The notes under the pieces: generated by a model
Database searches by the model: none
What the model was told of the DNA's origin: nothing
What the model saw: the letters and a program-made list of their open reading frames with translations, nothing else
Shown here: positions 1 through 7,990 of the stretch, one piece after another
Layout: each line of letters starts with the position of its first letter
How positions within the stretch are numbered: the stretch's first letter is position 1
Assembly (NCBI RefSeq): GCF_004359215.1
Contig: NC_090615.1
Location: 4,441,858 to 4,458,210 of the forward strand
Reading direction: 5' to 3'
Source: Bremia lactucae
Taxonomy: Eukaryota; Oomycota; Peronosporomycetes; Peronosporales; Peronosporaceae
Length of the DNA stretch: 16,353 nt
Program-made: the position numbers and the translations under genes

Positions 1-1545
1 TACTATCAGGTACTCATGAGAGAGTCCGATGTAGCCAAAACGGCAGTAAGCACCCCAAGCGGTATGCTTTGGGAGTGGCTTGTGATGCCCCAAGGTTTGA
101 AAAACGCACCAGCGACATTCAACCGAGTGGTGGCTCACGTGATGCGTCAGCACCGTGCCTACGCGCCTCATTACTTTGACGATGTATTCGTGCATAGTAG
201 GGCCGAGGACGGGCTGAGCGCAATAGAGTCGCACAAGCGTCATTTAGACGCTGTGTTGCAGACTTTAAAGGACGCCCAATTGTACGTCAACTTGCAAAAG
301 TGCGTCATAGGGGTCCCTGAGATACCTGTACTGGGCTGCATCGTTGGTACACATGGTGTACGAGCAGACCCAGACAAGGTAAAATCAGTAAAGGAATGGC
401 CAATCCCACGGCATGTGAAGGATTTGCGCCAATTCCTAGGGCTCGCTAATTACTTGCATAAGTATAGCAAGAATTATGCGGAGCAAACTAAACCATTATC
501 TGATCTCCTTAAAAAGGACACAGAATGGGTTTGGTTAAAAGAACAAGAAGATGCGTTCACATCAGTGAAGCAATCTCTTGTAGAGGCACCGGTCTTGGCA
601 TTGCCAGACGCGGATAAGCCCTTTAGCGTCGTCTGCGATGCAAGTAATTTTGCAATCGGCAGCGCGCTCATGCAGAAGGATGACGACGGCGTTGACCGCG
701 TCATCTCTTATCAGTCCCGGCTATTAAAAGCCGCGGAACTGAATTACCCTGTGCATGACAAAGAGCTACTTTCAATAAAGTATGCTCTTGTCAAGTTTCG
801 TGTGCACCTATTGGGCACCGAACCATTTGTGGTTTATACGGATCACGCATCACTGCGGACTGCAATAAACTTACTGCACCTCTCGCCTAGTATGGCAAGA
901 CGGCTCACATTCTTCTCTCAATTTAATTTTAAAGTTGAATATAAGCCGGGTAAGTCGAATGTCTTGGCTGACGCTTTATCGCGCAGACCAGACTTCGAGG
1001 TTAGACACCAGGAAAGTGTGTCTAGTGCGAAAGCACAATTTCAGCCCTCAACATTGGCAGCCATGAAGGAATACCACGTGACGAGCTCATTAGCCTATGA
1101 AATAAAAGAGAGCTACAGTCAGGACGACCACTGTCGCCTGCTGTTGGATCACTTCGTTGGACGAAAGGTTTCCCTTCGGTCGCACCTGAAAGCTAAGATA
1201 AATCGCTTTAGCTACAGCGATGGCCTGCTATGGCATCAGCTGTCACCTTGTGATCCCTTGAGAATCTATGTGCCTTATGACACAGATCTGAAGCTGATGA
1301 TCCTTCACGAGCTCCATGATGCGCCATCTAGTGGGCATCTATGCCGTGAAAATACATTCTTACGAGTGTCAGAGGAATTTTGGTGGCCACACCTGTATAG
1401 ATGGGTGGCCAACTATATTTGCTCTTGCGAACAGTGTCAGCGCATTAAGCCTGCACCGTCCAGCAGGGCGCATCTGAAGCCGCTACCGATTGCAACCAAC
1501 TGTTGGAAGTCAGTAAGTCTTCATGTTTGGCTTGCCTCCCGATGA
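1..1545 (+). pseudogene. pol: Element B pol, 5' part: reverse transcriptase (partial), RNase H, integrase zinc finger
   Basis: Replication polyprotein of a Ty3/gypsy retrotransposon, open at the left edge: the frame runs in from base 1 and the first ATG at 16 is internal. The first codons are the central part of RT (YYQVLM, then VMPQGLKNAPATF), followed by the catalytic YFDD box at 172-183, here YFDDVFVHS. RNase H follows at about 610-1000 with its acidic residues in CDAS, HDKELL, YTDHAS and LADALSR. An H2C2 integrase zinc finger is at about 1300-1445 (HELHD, SGH, then CSCEQCQR). The frame then stops at 1545 just where the integrase core should begin. The core continues in another frame from about 1523, and the spacing suggests loss of about 5 bases near 1514-1522. 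Protease and the RT N-terminus lie outside the window. The identification is secure; the copy is non-functional because of the frameshift. Confidence 0.93.
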
Positions 1546-2716
1546 TAAGGGTCGAACGGGGCTAGTCGTCTTTGTAGACAGACTATGCAAAATGGTGCAT
1601 TTAGCACCATGTAAAACATCGATCACAGGCAAGGAGGCAGCTCTTTTGTTCCTGGATCATGTTTACCGACTACACGGGATACCCGAGTCCATATTATCGG
1701 ACCAAGATCCACGTTTTTCGTCTGGTTTTTGGCGACATGTGTTTGAGCTGCTAGGTAGCAAGCTCCACATGTCGACCGCAGATCATCCCCAGATCGATGA
1801 CCAAACCGAACGTGCCAATCGGGTTGTGGCGGATGTCTTGCGCACTATAGCAACTCCCAAAAAGTGGAGCAAGCAATTGCCCTTTATGGAGTACGCTATA
1901 AATAACAGTGTCTACGCCAGTACGGGTGAGACACCATTTTGTATTAACGAACTGCGCCATCCTCGGACGCGAGTCTCGTTTGTGCGCAGCCCGAGTCTTA
2001 CTGCGGGAGGGCCCCTCACTATGCTCGGTGCGAAAGAGGGACATAGTTTCGTCAATATGATACTGACCCATGAGAGTATCATCTCAACGACTGAGACTTG
2101 CCCTAGTGACACTGCCAGTTTAGCAGTGGTCAATATAACTACGCGTTATGACCGACCTCTCGGCGGTATCATATTCGAGTTTGATGCTAAAAGCGTGAGC
2201 AAGGCTCAACGCTTTGTGGATGAGCGATTAGCCATCATGCGAAAGTCTTTGACGCGATGGCAAGCGCACAGGACAAGCAAAAGATATGCGGACCGGAATG
2301 GTCGTAAAAATAATGATCGCTTTAGGGTGGGTGGAAAACCACTCTTAAGCTCTGCTACCCTACCTAAGAATACAATTTCTATACTACCTGGAGGTACTAC
2401 GAAGTTGTTGCGGCGTTTCATTGGGCCCTTTACGGTGATAGAAGAGGTTGGAGACCTAAATTATAGGCTCACCCTTCCCCCGTATATAAAGACGCACCCC
2501 GTAGTTTACGTGGGTCGTCTGAAACGGTATATAGACCCGAATGAGGTCACATACCTTCATCCGTCCAAGGAGACCGACTGTGAGTCGAGCGCCGTTCGGG
2601 GGAGGGGGACGGTGAAGGCGAAAAGCTATCGGACGGACTCCTCTCACCACGAACAGGACTTAGAGAGCGAGGGACATCATGCGAGTAACGCGGATCCCTC
2701 AGCATTATCCTTTTAA
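1523..2716 (+). pseudogene. pol: Element B pol, integrase core and GPY/F-like C-terminal module
   Basis: Continuation of pol in the next frame. It begins with FGLPPDDKGRTG and carries the integrase DDE triad: D in VVFVDR (about 1575), D in LSDQDPRF (about 1700), and E in DDQTERAN (about 1800-1812), where a G is usual in place of the second D. Then come NNSVYASTGETPF, a long poorly conserved linker (about 1960-2200) typical of this group, a basic helix (RYADRNGRKN), and the module FIGPFTVIEEV to HPVVYVGRLKRY (about 2415-2530). Integrase inserts the cDNA copy into host DNA. The frame stops at TAA 2714-2716, before the chromodomain, which is found in the same frame further on. The region overlaps the end of a minus-strand frame ending at 2547. 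Confidence 0.9.
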
Positions 2717-3274
2717 AAAGGTCCAAGCGAGTACTCAGGTATTCATTACCTTGACGAGCCTTCGCTCGGACATCAACGAGATCCGAGGTCAGTCGCGAGA
2801 CTTGACCCTCGAGATCCGCAATACGTCGTTTAGCAGCCCTTAATGCCTGTGACTGAGCGGACGAAGTTAAGGCAGCCGCGAGTATTTGGGCGAGATCGCC
2901 ACTCCTATCGAGCGCTGCCTGCATTAATGGATGCGGGTGGGAATCAACGCTTCCTTGTTGGAAGGTTGCTTGCCCACCGCTCCGTGAGGCAAGGGTATCT
3001 GATCCTCGTCCAATGGAAAGGTTAATTAAAGAGTTTTGACTCTTGGGAACCGATGGATACCCTACGTATTGATGTGCCCGGCTTGACGGATGCCTATGAA
3101 AAGGAGCACCAGCTGAGGCCTCTTCGCTAGTCTCAAATGGACTAGCAGAAGTAGCGTTGTGAGAAGAAACGGGGGGTACAGTACCGCCCATGATTTCTTT
3201 CACACGCAAGCGGGCGAAATTAATTCGCTGGGACCGCTGTTTCATCGCATCAGAATGCGGATGAATGCGGCGCA
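2547..3274 (-). pseudogene. Element B antisense ORF (C-terminal part): coiled-coil protein with Ser/Pro/Arg-rich tail
   Basis: A minus-strand frame is open from the B/D junction (3274) to a stop at 2547. The open frame extends to 3359, but its first 28 or so codons come from element D. In order it has a conserved block (SQRINFARLRVKEIMGGTVP, then PPVSSH, about 3255-3150), a Ser/Ala-rich stretch lying antisense to the chromodomain, a predicted coiled coil (LRAAKRRIADLEGQVSRLTSDL, part of a heptad run at about 2700-2860), and a tail of SP and RS dipeptides (SPSPSPSPERRSTHSRSP). It stops opposite the end of integrase. Element A carries a clear homologue at 7534-8610; over the coiled coil I count about 39 of 61 residues identical. 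It stays open for 243 codons although the pol frame on the other strand has three stops. Function is unknown. The N-terminal part is missing here. Confidence 0.6.
2717..3130 (+). pseudogene. pol: Element B pol C-terminus: linker and chromodomain remnant
   Basis: This lies in the same frame as the integrase but is broken by stops at 2714, 2831 and 3023, with a final TAG at 3128-3130. The chromodomain is readable: LPALMDAGGNQRFLVGRLLAHR (from about 2915), then LVQWKG, a TAA where an aromatic codon is expected, then FDSWEPMDTLRIDVPGLTDAYE. In chromoviruses this domain targets integration by reading histone marks. The preceding linker (DPRSVARLDPRDP, LMPVTERT) recurs in element A at 7630-7710, so it is a genuine part of the family protein. 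The opposite strand is open throughout this stretch. Confidence 0.82.
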
Positions 3275-4282
3275 GGTTTGAGCTCGATCTCATGTCGAGT
3301 GTCTTTATGCTTCGGCAACTCGCATGGAGATGCTTCAGGAAATACATCTTTAACTTCAATCAAATGTTTGTACAAAGGATTTGTTTTAAGTGACTTCCAG
3401 GACTGAGTAGTATATTTCTCAATCCGAGTCTTCACATTGACGAAACTTTCGTCCATCTATGGGCTGCTGAGAAATCGTTCTTTCTCTGCAAAGATTACCG
3501 CATTCCGAACATCTATTACATGTTCGTCCTCTGTGGCGAGAACGCAGACCTGCTTGGATCTGCCACTATGCAGATCTCTTAAGAATTATTTTCGTTCTAG
3601 GTTTGGTAATTGAGTTATCTCCGAAGTTAACTTCGGAGGCGCAAACAGATCAAGAAAGAGTATAAGCGCCTACTTTTGGTCCGTCATAACCAACATTCAA
3701 TGTCTCGTTTCTTTCTGGGACCTTTTTACCACAGGCTGCCGAGAGATTAATCCCTCGGGATGCTGAAGTCTAGTCACGTTAGCATTTACTGTATGAGGAG
3801 CCTTTTCCTCAAGAACGTGGGGACTTATTCTATCAATGTTTGCCGACTGTGATTGCGCTATTACAGTCGGGTCCTCTACGGTCGACTCTCTACTCTACCT
3901 AGGATCATCGTGTTGTCCCTTTTGGGCAACCCGTATCTTCCTTGGATGTCGCCCGCTAGGCGTACATTCATGTCTCAATCCACTCGACTTATTCGAGTGG
4001 TGGACCTTCGGCGCTGCCTGTGCATTCGCACAGCTGCCGGCAGCTGACTCCACAGGGTGATTAGTAATCACACTGTGATTAGCAATCACAATGTGATCTT
4101 GTGACGACCGTACCACAAGTGAGGCCATCGCACTCACTCGTAGTACATCCACACGCTTGTGGACGCTCCAAGACGTTCATCAGATGGCCATCTGATGAAC
4201 AAGTGGCAGGCATCTTTACCGATCGATGCTGCCAGCTGATTCTTGGCTCGTATTTTCTGAGCCAAGGTAAACCAATGTAAAC
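3275..4282 (-). pseudogene. pol: Element D pol: end of protease and linker to reverse transcriptase, truncated
   Basis: Minus-strand pol of a second gypsy family. Just after the protease frame, at about 4275-4240, a shifted frame reads LGLPWL- and YEP-like motifs that normally close the retropepsin domain, followed by WQ-R-VKMPA at about 4225. The next 700 bases are a variable linker with many stops. The frame is readable again at 3456-3276: KHLIEVKDVFPEASPCELP, then RHEIELKP, the classical lead-in to gypsy RT. Exactly after that motif the sequence changes to element B, so the whole of RT, RNase H and integrase is absent. Between 3457 and 4230 I see no coding signal, but there are many short palindromes (listed separately). 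Confidence 0.75.
4175..4200. repeat. 26-bp perfect palindrome
   Basis: Bases 4175-4187 (GTTCATCAGATGG) are followed without spacer by their exact reverse complement at 4188-4200. It lies in the protease-RT linker of element D and is the longest of a dense set of inverted repeats in this element. Confidence 0.95.
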
Positions 4283-4627
4283 CTAGCATAAATCAAATTT
4301 ATCATCCGAATTCAGTACGATGAAATCATCATCGTGCTGTAAATCTTTTGACGTGTAGTGAAATTTTACTACGCGTTTAATTACTGCTATCGATGCGCCT
4401 GTCGCTAGACGCACCGTCATCCTCGTTGGAGGGATGTCGCGCTCAACATATTTGAGCCTACGACACTCTAGTGACTGGCGACGAATAAAGTTATTCGACG
4501 CTCCACAGTCCACTAGGGCTCTGAGTGACACATCATTTGTCACTTTTAACTTCAAGGTGATGAGGGATACCTCATCGTCAGGTGCAGAGACGCATAATGA
4601 TTGTGTGTCTGGAGCAACTTTCGTCAA
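4283..4627 (-). pseudogene. Element D aspartic protease domain
   Basis: A 114-codon minus-strand frame. It contains LRALVDCGASNNFIRR, the retropepsin active-site region, then TRMTVRLATGAS and IVLNSDDKFD, which match the flap and C-terminal strands of gypsy proteases. The usual active-site triad is Asp-Ser/Thr-Gly; here the middle residue is Cys (DCG). Because the flanking SNNF is intact this may be a real variant and not decay, but that is inference. In life this enzyme would cut the gag-pol polyprotein inside the virus-like particle. The frame is lost at 4283 by a small rearrangement (a near-duplicate of ggttta) and the domain end is in another frame. Confidence 0.8.
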
Positions 4628-5768
4628 GAGATTTGCAAATTCTCTTGAGGTTGCTGAATCAGTAGGGCGTTGCGCTCCAATTGACCCCGACCTTTTTTTG
4701 GCGGTCCGCTTCGCTGTTGCGATTTCGCAACAACATCGGACCCGCGACCGTTGCCCTTTTTGGCATTTGGTCCATAATTACGTTCAGTACATCTCGGTTC
4801 TGGGCGTGGGCACTACACTCATGAGCGTAGTGTCCTAACTTTTGACAGAGATTGCATTTCTACAATCGCTTATTGTTCGAAAAGCGAGGTTTCTCGCTTT
4901 CGACATAAGAGTCCTCCAAGCTCGTGTCGTCTTGGAGGACGATACGATGACGAACTAGCTTGAGCCTGTCTCAAGCTTAAGTCCTCCTGTTCCGCAACAT
5001 ATATTGCTTCTTCAAGCGTATCCAGATCAAAGCGGAACAGGTGGGTCTTTCTGGGACCATCCGTAATACCTTACATAAACACCGTAATTAACGTGTGTTC
5101 ATGAACTGGGTTGTTTGTGATACAACTCGCAAAGAGTCGTATGTGCTGGGTATAAGCGTAAGCATCACGCTTGCCTCGCTTGAGTTTAAGAAGCTCTGAT
5201 CGTGCTCCGAACTCAACCGTAGGTGGTCTAAACGTCTGTTTGAGCCGGGCTTTAAAAGCCTCTAATGAGCGAAATACAGATGGGTCGCGCAACTTGAGGC
5301 CTAGTGCCCAAGTTTTGGCACGACCTGACGAAATTGATTGAGCAAAGAAGACTTGCATTTCCTCGTCGACGATGTGACGAGCATTTATGGCATCGTCCAA
5401 TTTGACGAAGTCCTCTTCGACTACCCTATACTTAGATATATCTTTTCTTAAGTTTCCCGGGCGAGCGTGTGCCTTATCCCAGGTACAGGGGCCTGTACCT
5501 GTTGCAACCTCAACACTTCTGTTTGTCGAGAGCCTTGCTGATTAAGCAAGGTTACTTTCTCCTTCGCCTCGTCAAGTTTTTGTCTAATGAAGCTGGCGAT
5601 GGCTGAAAGGAGGGCATCTCTGTCCAAATCGGACAGCATGGCCAAAATGGCATCATTCCCTACGGCCGAACCCATTCGTTCGACCGCACTGCTTTCTATG
5701 TCACTTAGAAAGGAGTAGCTATCGCACGAAACGTGATTCGTATTTCCATTATCATCTGACATGTTCAT
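4628..5768 (-). pseudogene. gag: Element D gag: N-terminal region, capsid-like domain and CCHC knuckle
   Basis: Structural protein of the minus-strand element D, from ATG at 5768. The first frame (5768-5448) is an acidic N-terminus with a heptad-like stretch (RQKLDEAKEKVTLLNQQ). A frameshift near 5400-5450 leads into the retrotransposon gag domain: LDDAINARHIVDEEMQ, AKTWALGLKL, SLEAFKARLKQTFRPP, LLKLKRGKRDAYAYTQHIRL (5400-5071). After one TAA (5071-5073) the same frame continues to 4867 (ITDGPRK, FDLDTLEEAIYVAEQED). A further shift brings a perfect CX2CX4HX4C knuckle, CNLCQKLGHYAHEC, at about 4855-4812. The family differs from element C gag. The copy is dead because of at least two frameshifts and a stop. 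Confidence 0.82.
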
Positions 5769-5805
5769 GGTAGATAATAGAACTGTGGTCCTTGAACGGA
5801 CTGCT

Positions 5806-5816
5806 AAGTGCTACCA
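5806..5816 (-). other. Element D primer-binding site
   Basis: On the minus strand the LTR end TACA is followed by two bases and then TGGTAGCACTT. Element C has the identical 11 bases at 15164-15174 and E a close match, at the same place between LTR and gag. The first eight bases would pair with a tRNA ending in UGCUACCA, the 3' end seen on some initiator methionine tRNAs; the tRNA identity is inference. Confidence 0.65.
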
Positions 5817-5818
5817 GG

Positions 5819-6262
5819 TGTATTGGGTCACTTTCGACTAGTACTGCTTCAGTACAAGTTCACTATGTACTGCTTCAGTACAAGTTCACTATGTAATGCT
5901 TCAGTGCAAGTGGTGCCACACGTCACTTCACGTACACTGATACGTGCCAAGGAAGACTCTCTTTAAAATACGTGCTTTAACGAGGGTTTAAAATAAAATT
6001 GTATTTAATATATTAAGTTCTTCTGTTACTATCTATTTAAACTAACCTTATTATAAACTAATACAAAACATGTAATAAAATCTTATATGTCTCTCCCTTG
6101 CGCGCGTCCAGTGCTGACTGGACCGCCGAGCAAGTAAATATAAAGGCCTATATCTACCAATCAATAAGCTTCTCGAATGTTACTATGTAAAGAAATATTT
6201 CCAAATTATTATTCACCTTTTAAATAATATATTTATTTAAAACCTTTCAAGTGTTAATTTAA
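5819..6262 (-). repeat. Element D 5' LTR (minus strand), cut by element A
   Basis: Non-coding AT-rich stretch between the D primer-binding site and the start of the element A LTR. The inner end (TACA, 5819-5822 on the minus strand) is fixed by the primer-binding site. The outer end is not certain: A begins at 6263, so the LTR either ends there or is interrupted there. It contains a TATA-like run (about 6136-6146, minus strand), an inverted repeat GTCCAGT/ACTGGAC (6107-6124) and a 26-base tandem repeat. No second copy is in the window, so the boundaries cannot be checked by alignment. Confidence 0.5.
5841..5913. repeat. 26-base tandem repeat, 2.8 copies, each with a hairpin
   Basis: Two identical 26-base units (5841-5866 and 5867-5892) begin with GTACTGCTTCAGTAC and end AAGTTCACTAT. 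A diverged partial third unit follows (5893-5913). Each full unit contains a 6-base inverted repeat, GTACTG-ctt-CAGTAC. It lies inside the LTR of D close to its inner end. Confidence 0.9.
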
Positions 6263-6675
6263 TGTAATATATCCCGTAACAGGGATGATCAATTACTTCA
6301 TGCGAAGTATTTAGAGCTGTGGGGCGCATGTGATCCACCCTTGTGTAAGCGATGCACATAGGTGTATTCACATTGTATGGGATGACGGCTAGCGTCATCC
6401 GTACTTCGAGGTATTCAGAACAATGCGCTCGCATTGTAGGATGCACGTTATCAGAGGTGGCATTCATTGATTGGTTAAAAGTATTCATATTTAAATTTAA
6501 TTCGACTGGATAAAACTTAGTCTTAGAACTACTTCCTAGTTAACAAGTTAAGCCGGATTACCGCTTCCGTGACGAGGTTCTTAGTTCGTTTGGGTGCGAT
6601 CGCTTAGGCGCCCACCAACTACCTCACTTTGCTTGAAGGTGTGTGCTTAAGTAGAGCGTAGAGTGCCCGCTTACA
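6263..6675 (+). repeat. Element A 5' LTR
   Basis: Starts TGTAAT and ends TTACA, followed two bases later by a TGGTAA primer-binding site. It aligns with the LTR of element C (14633-15161) at several blocks: GGGATG-TCAATTACT near the start, GATGCACAT-GGTG-ATTCACATT, the palindrome GATGACGGCTAGCGTCATC (6381-6399), GGATTACCGCT-CCGTGACG, CGCCCACCA-ACTACCTCACT, and AAGTAGAGCGT. It is 413 bases against 529 in C. No 3' partner LTR for A was found in 8640-9670. Short hairpins are frequent (ACTTC/GAAGT about 6295-6308, CAATGCG/CGCATTG about 6421-6436). Confidence 0.75.
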
Positions 6676-6677
6676 CT

Positions 6678-6688
6678 TGGTAACTTCG
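6678..6688 (+). other. Element A primer-binding site (decayed)
   Basis: TGGTAACTTCG lies two bases after the LTR end, in the same position as TGGTAGCACTT of element C. Only the first five bases are shared, in keeping with an older copy. Confidence 0.5.
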
Positions 6689-6729
6689 TAGTCCTCACAC
6701 GACCCCTCTTAATGACTGTGTCAGTGAGG

Positions 6730-7533
6730 ATGAGCCTTAAAATCGGTTGGGCTCATTTCCCACTCCTCTACGAACATCATCGGGAGGTGCCAGAGCACTT
6801 GGCGAGGGGCTTGGCAAGCAAGCCCTAACCAGGCTTTTGGGAAGTCTTCTCGAGCAACATATTGCTCAGTTGGAGCAGTTTGAGGCGTTCGTGCTCGGAC
6901 AGCGAAGGACCGCGTCCGAGGCACAGAGCCAAACTGCGGTGATGCTGCGGCGGACTCCGTCCCTTAGACTCAAGATGAGCTTAGGCGACAGCCGGCTCGA
7001 AACGAAGCTCTCACCAGGACTGTTGATATGCTCTCCGCCCAAGCCGCATCAGCAGAGGCTGAATCGGATGGACCCGCCTAAGCTCGATGGAACTGCAGCG
7101 AGCTTAGGCTGGTCCACACGACTGTATACGGGCTGTTAGCCGTGAGCAATGTGGTGTTGCGCAGCTCATAGAGGACGACACTCGGATGGTGTGTCGCATT
7201 TGCGCTGTAAGCCCACTCTGACTTAAAAACAAAGATTCGCGCCATGTACTAGCCGCCGAACAACGAAGTGTTGCTTCAGGCGCGCTTCTTTGGAGCGCAG
7301 CAGGCGAAGCGATCCCTGCAAGAATATGTGCATCGCTGTCGGAGTTTATTACTGTGGGTCCGATACTGGATCACATAAAGGTGTCCAAGTTCATGAATGG
7401 ACTGCGGCATGGCCCATCATCGCGACAGGCACTTTCAAGTAAAAGCGCCGTCGACGATGGAAGAGGCAAATTAAATTGCCTTAGTTGAGGAGCCATCCTT
7501 TAACAGTACCTCGGCGACAGCTATATCATGTGA
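6730..7533 (+). pseudogene. gag: Element A gag pseudogene
   Basis: Decayed copy of the same gag as element C (15218-16300), clear at the DNA level for 800 bases. From ATG 6730 it reads MSLKIGWAHFP and EHHREV, then moves frame to QALTRLLGS, EQHIAQLEQFEAFVLGQRR (to about 6910), and again to MDPPKLDGTAA (about 7067). The segment matching C gag YQPPNNEVLLQARFFGA is present at 7245-7300 with TAG in place of a Gln codon. The match ends at CTCGGCGACAGCT (about 7533), equivalent to about 16052 in C, so the CCHC knuckle and the gag end are missing. The next base already belongs to the pol C-terminus. Confidence 0.88.
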
Positions 7534-7990
7534 AAAACGCGGATGCCTCAGATACCGCCTTTTCACAAGGTCCAGCCGAAGTTTTAGCCTTTGGTAACCC
7601 TGGCGATCCTTCGAGTGAATATCGTGGAAATCCGAAGTCAGTCGCGAGACATGATTTTCGAGATCCCCGATCCGTCGTTCAGCAGCGCTTAATGCCTGCG
7701 ACTGAACAAAAAGGGGATAGGCTGCCACGATAGGTGGGCGAAATTGCCGCTCCTATCGGGCGCCGCCTGCACTGATGGATGCTTCTGGGAACCAATGCTT
7801 CCTTGTTCAAAATGTGATTGCCCACCACTCCGTGCAGCAGAAGCATCAGACCCTGGAGAGCATACTCAAAGATTTTTTACTCTCAAGAACCGGTCGATGC
7901 GCTACGTGTCGACGTACCGGGCCTTGTGTCCGCCTATAAAAGGAAAACAGTTGTCACTAGTTCCGAATGGGCTAGCAGGAGCGGCGTGAT
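7534..7990 (+). pseudogene. pol: Element A pol remnant: linker and chromodomain joined directly to gag
   Basis: Matches element B from about 2676 onward. The linker reads EYRGNPKSVARHDFRDPRSV and LMPATEQ (about 7617-7710), then the chromodomain start LMDASGNQCFLVQNVIAHHSV (about 7773-7835). Its second half lies in a shifted frame, EPVDALRVDVPGL (about 7880-7930). Protease, RT, RNase H and nearly all of integrase are absent. Several frameshifts make it non-functional. Beyond 7945 the sequence is still alignable to B 3129-3260, but that stretch is non-pol and is covered by the antisense frame. Confidence 0.82.

Noticed and set aside
474..704. Minus-strand frame of 76 codons opposite RNase H of element B
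   Set aside because: Shadow of the clear pol frame on the plus strand; no motif and no homologue in the window.
1751..2133. Two minus-strand frames opposite integrase of element B
   Set aside because: Shadows of integrase; not found opposite integrase in element E.
3163..3179. Purine run GAGAAGAAACGGGGGG as the polypurine tract of element B, with an LTR starting at TACAG
   Set aside because: The sequence after it continues to match element A inside the antisense frame, does not start with TG, and is unlike the LTRs of A or C. The tract of element E lies outside the antisense frame instead.
3895..4152. Minus-strand frame of 85 codons in the D linker and plus frames at 3836-4060
   Set aside because: Not in the frame of the neighbouring protease or RT lead-in; composition reflects palindromes. 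No recognisable domain.
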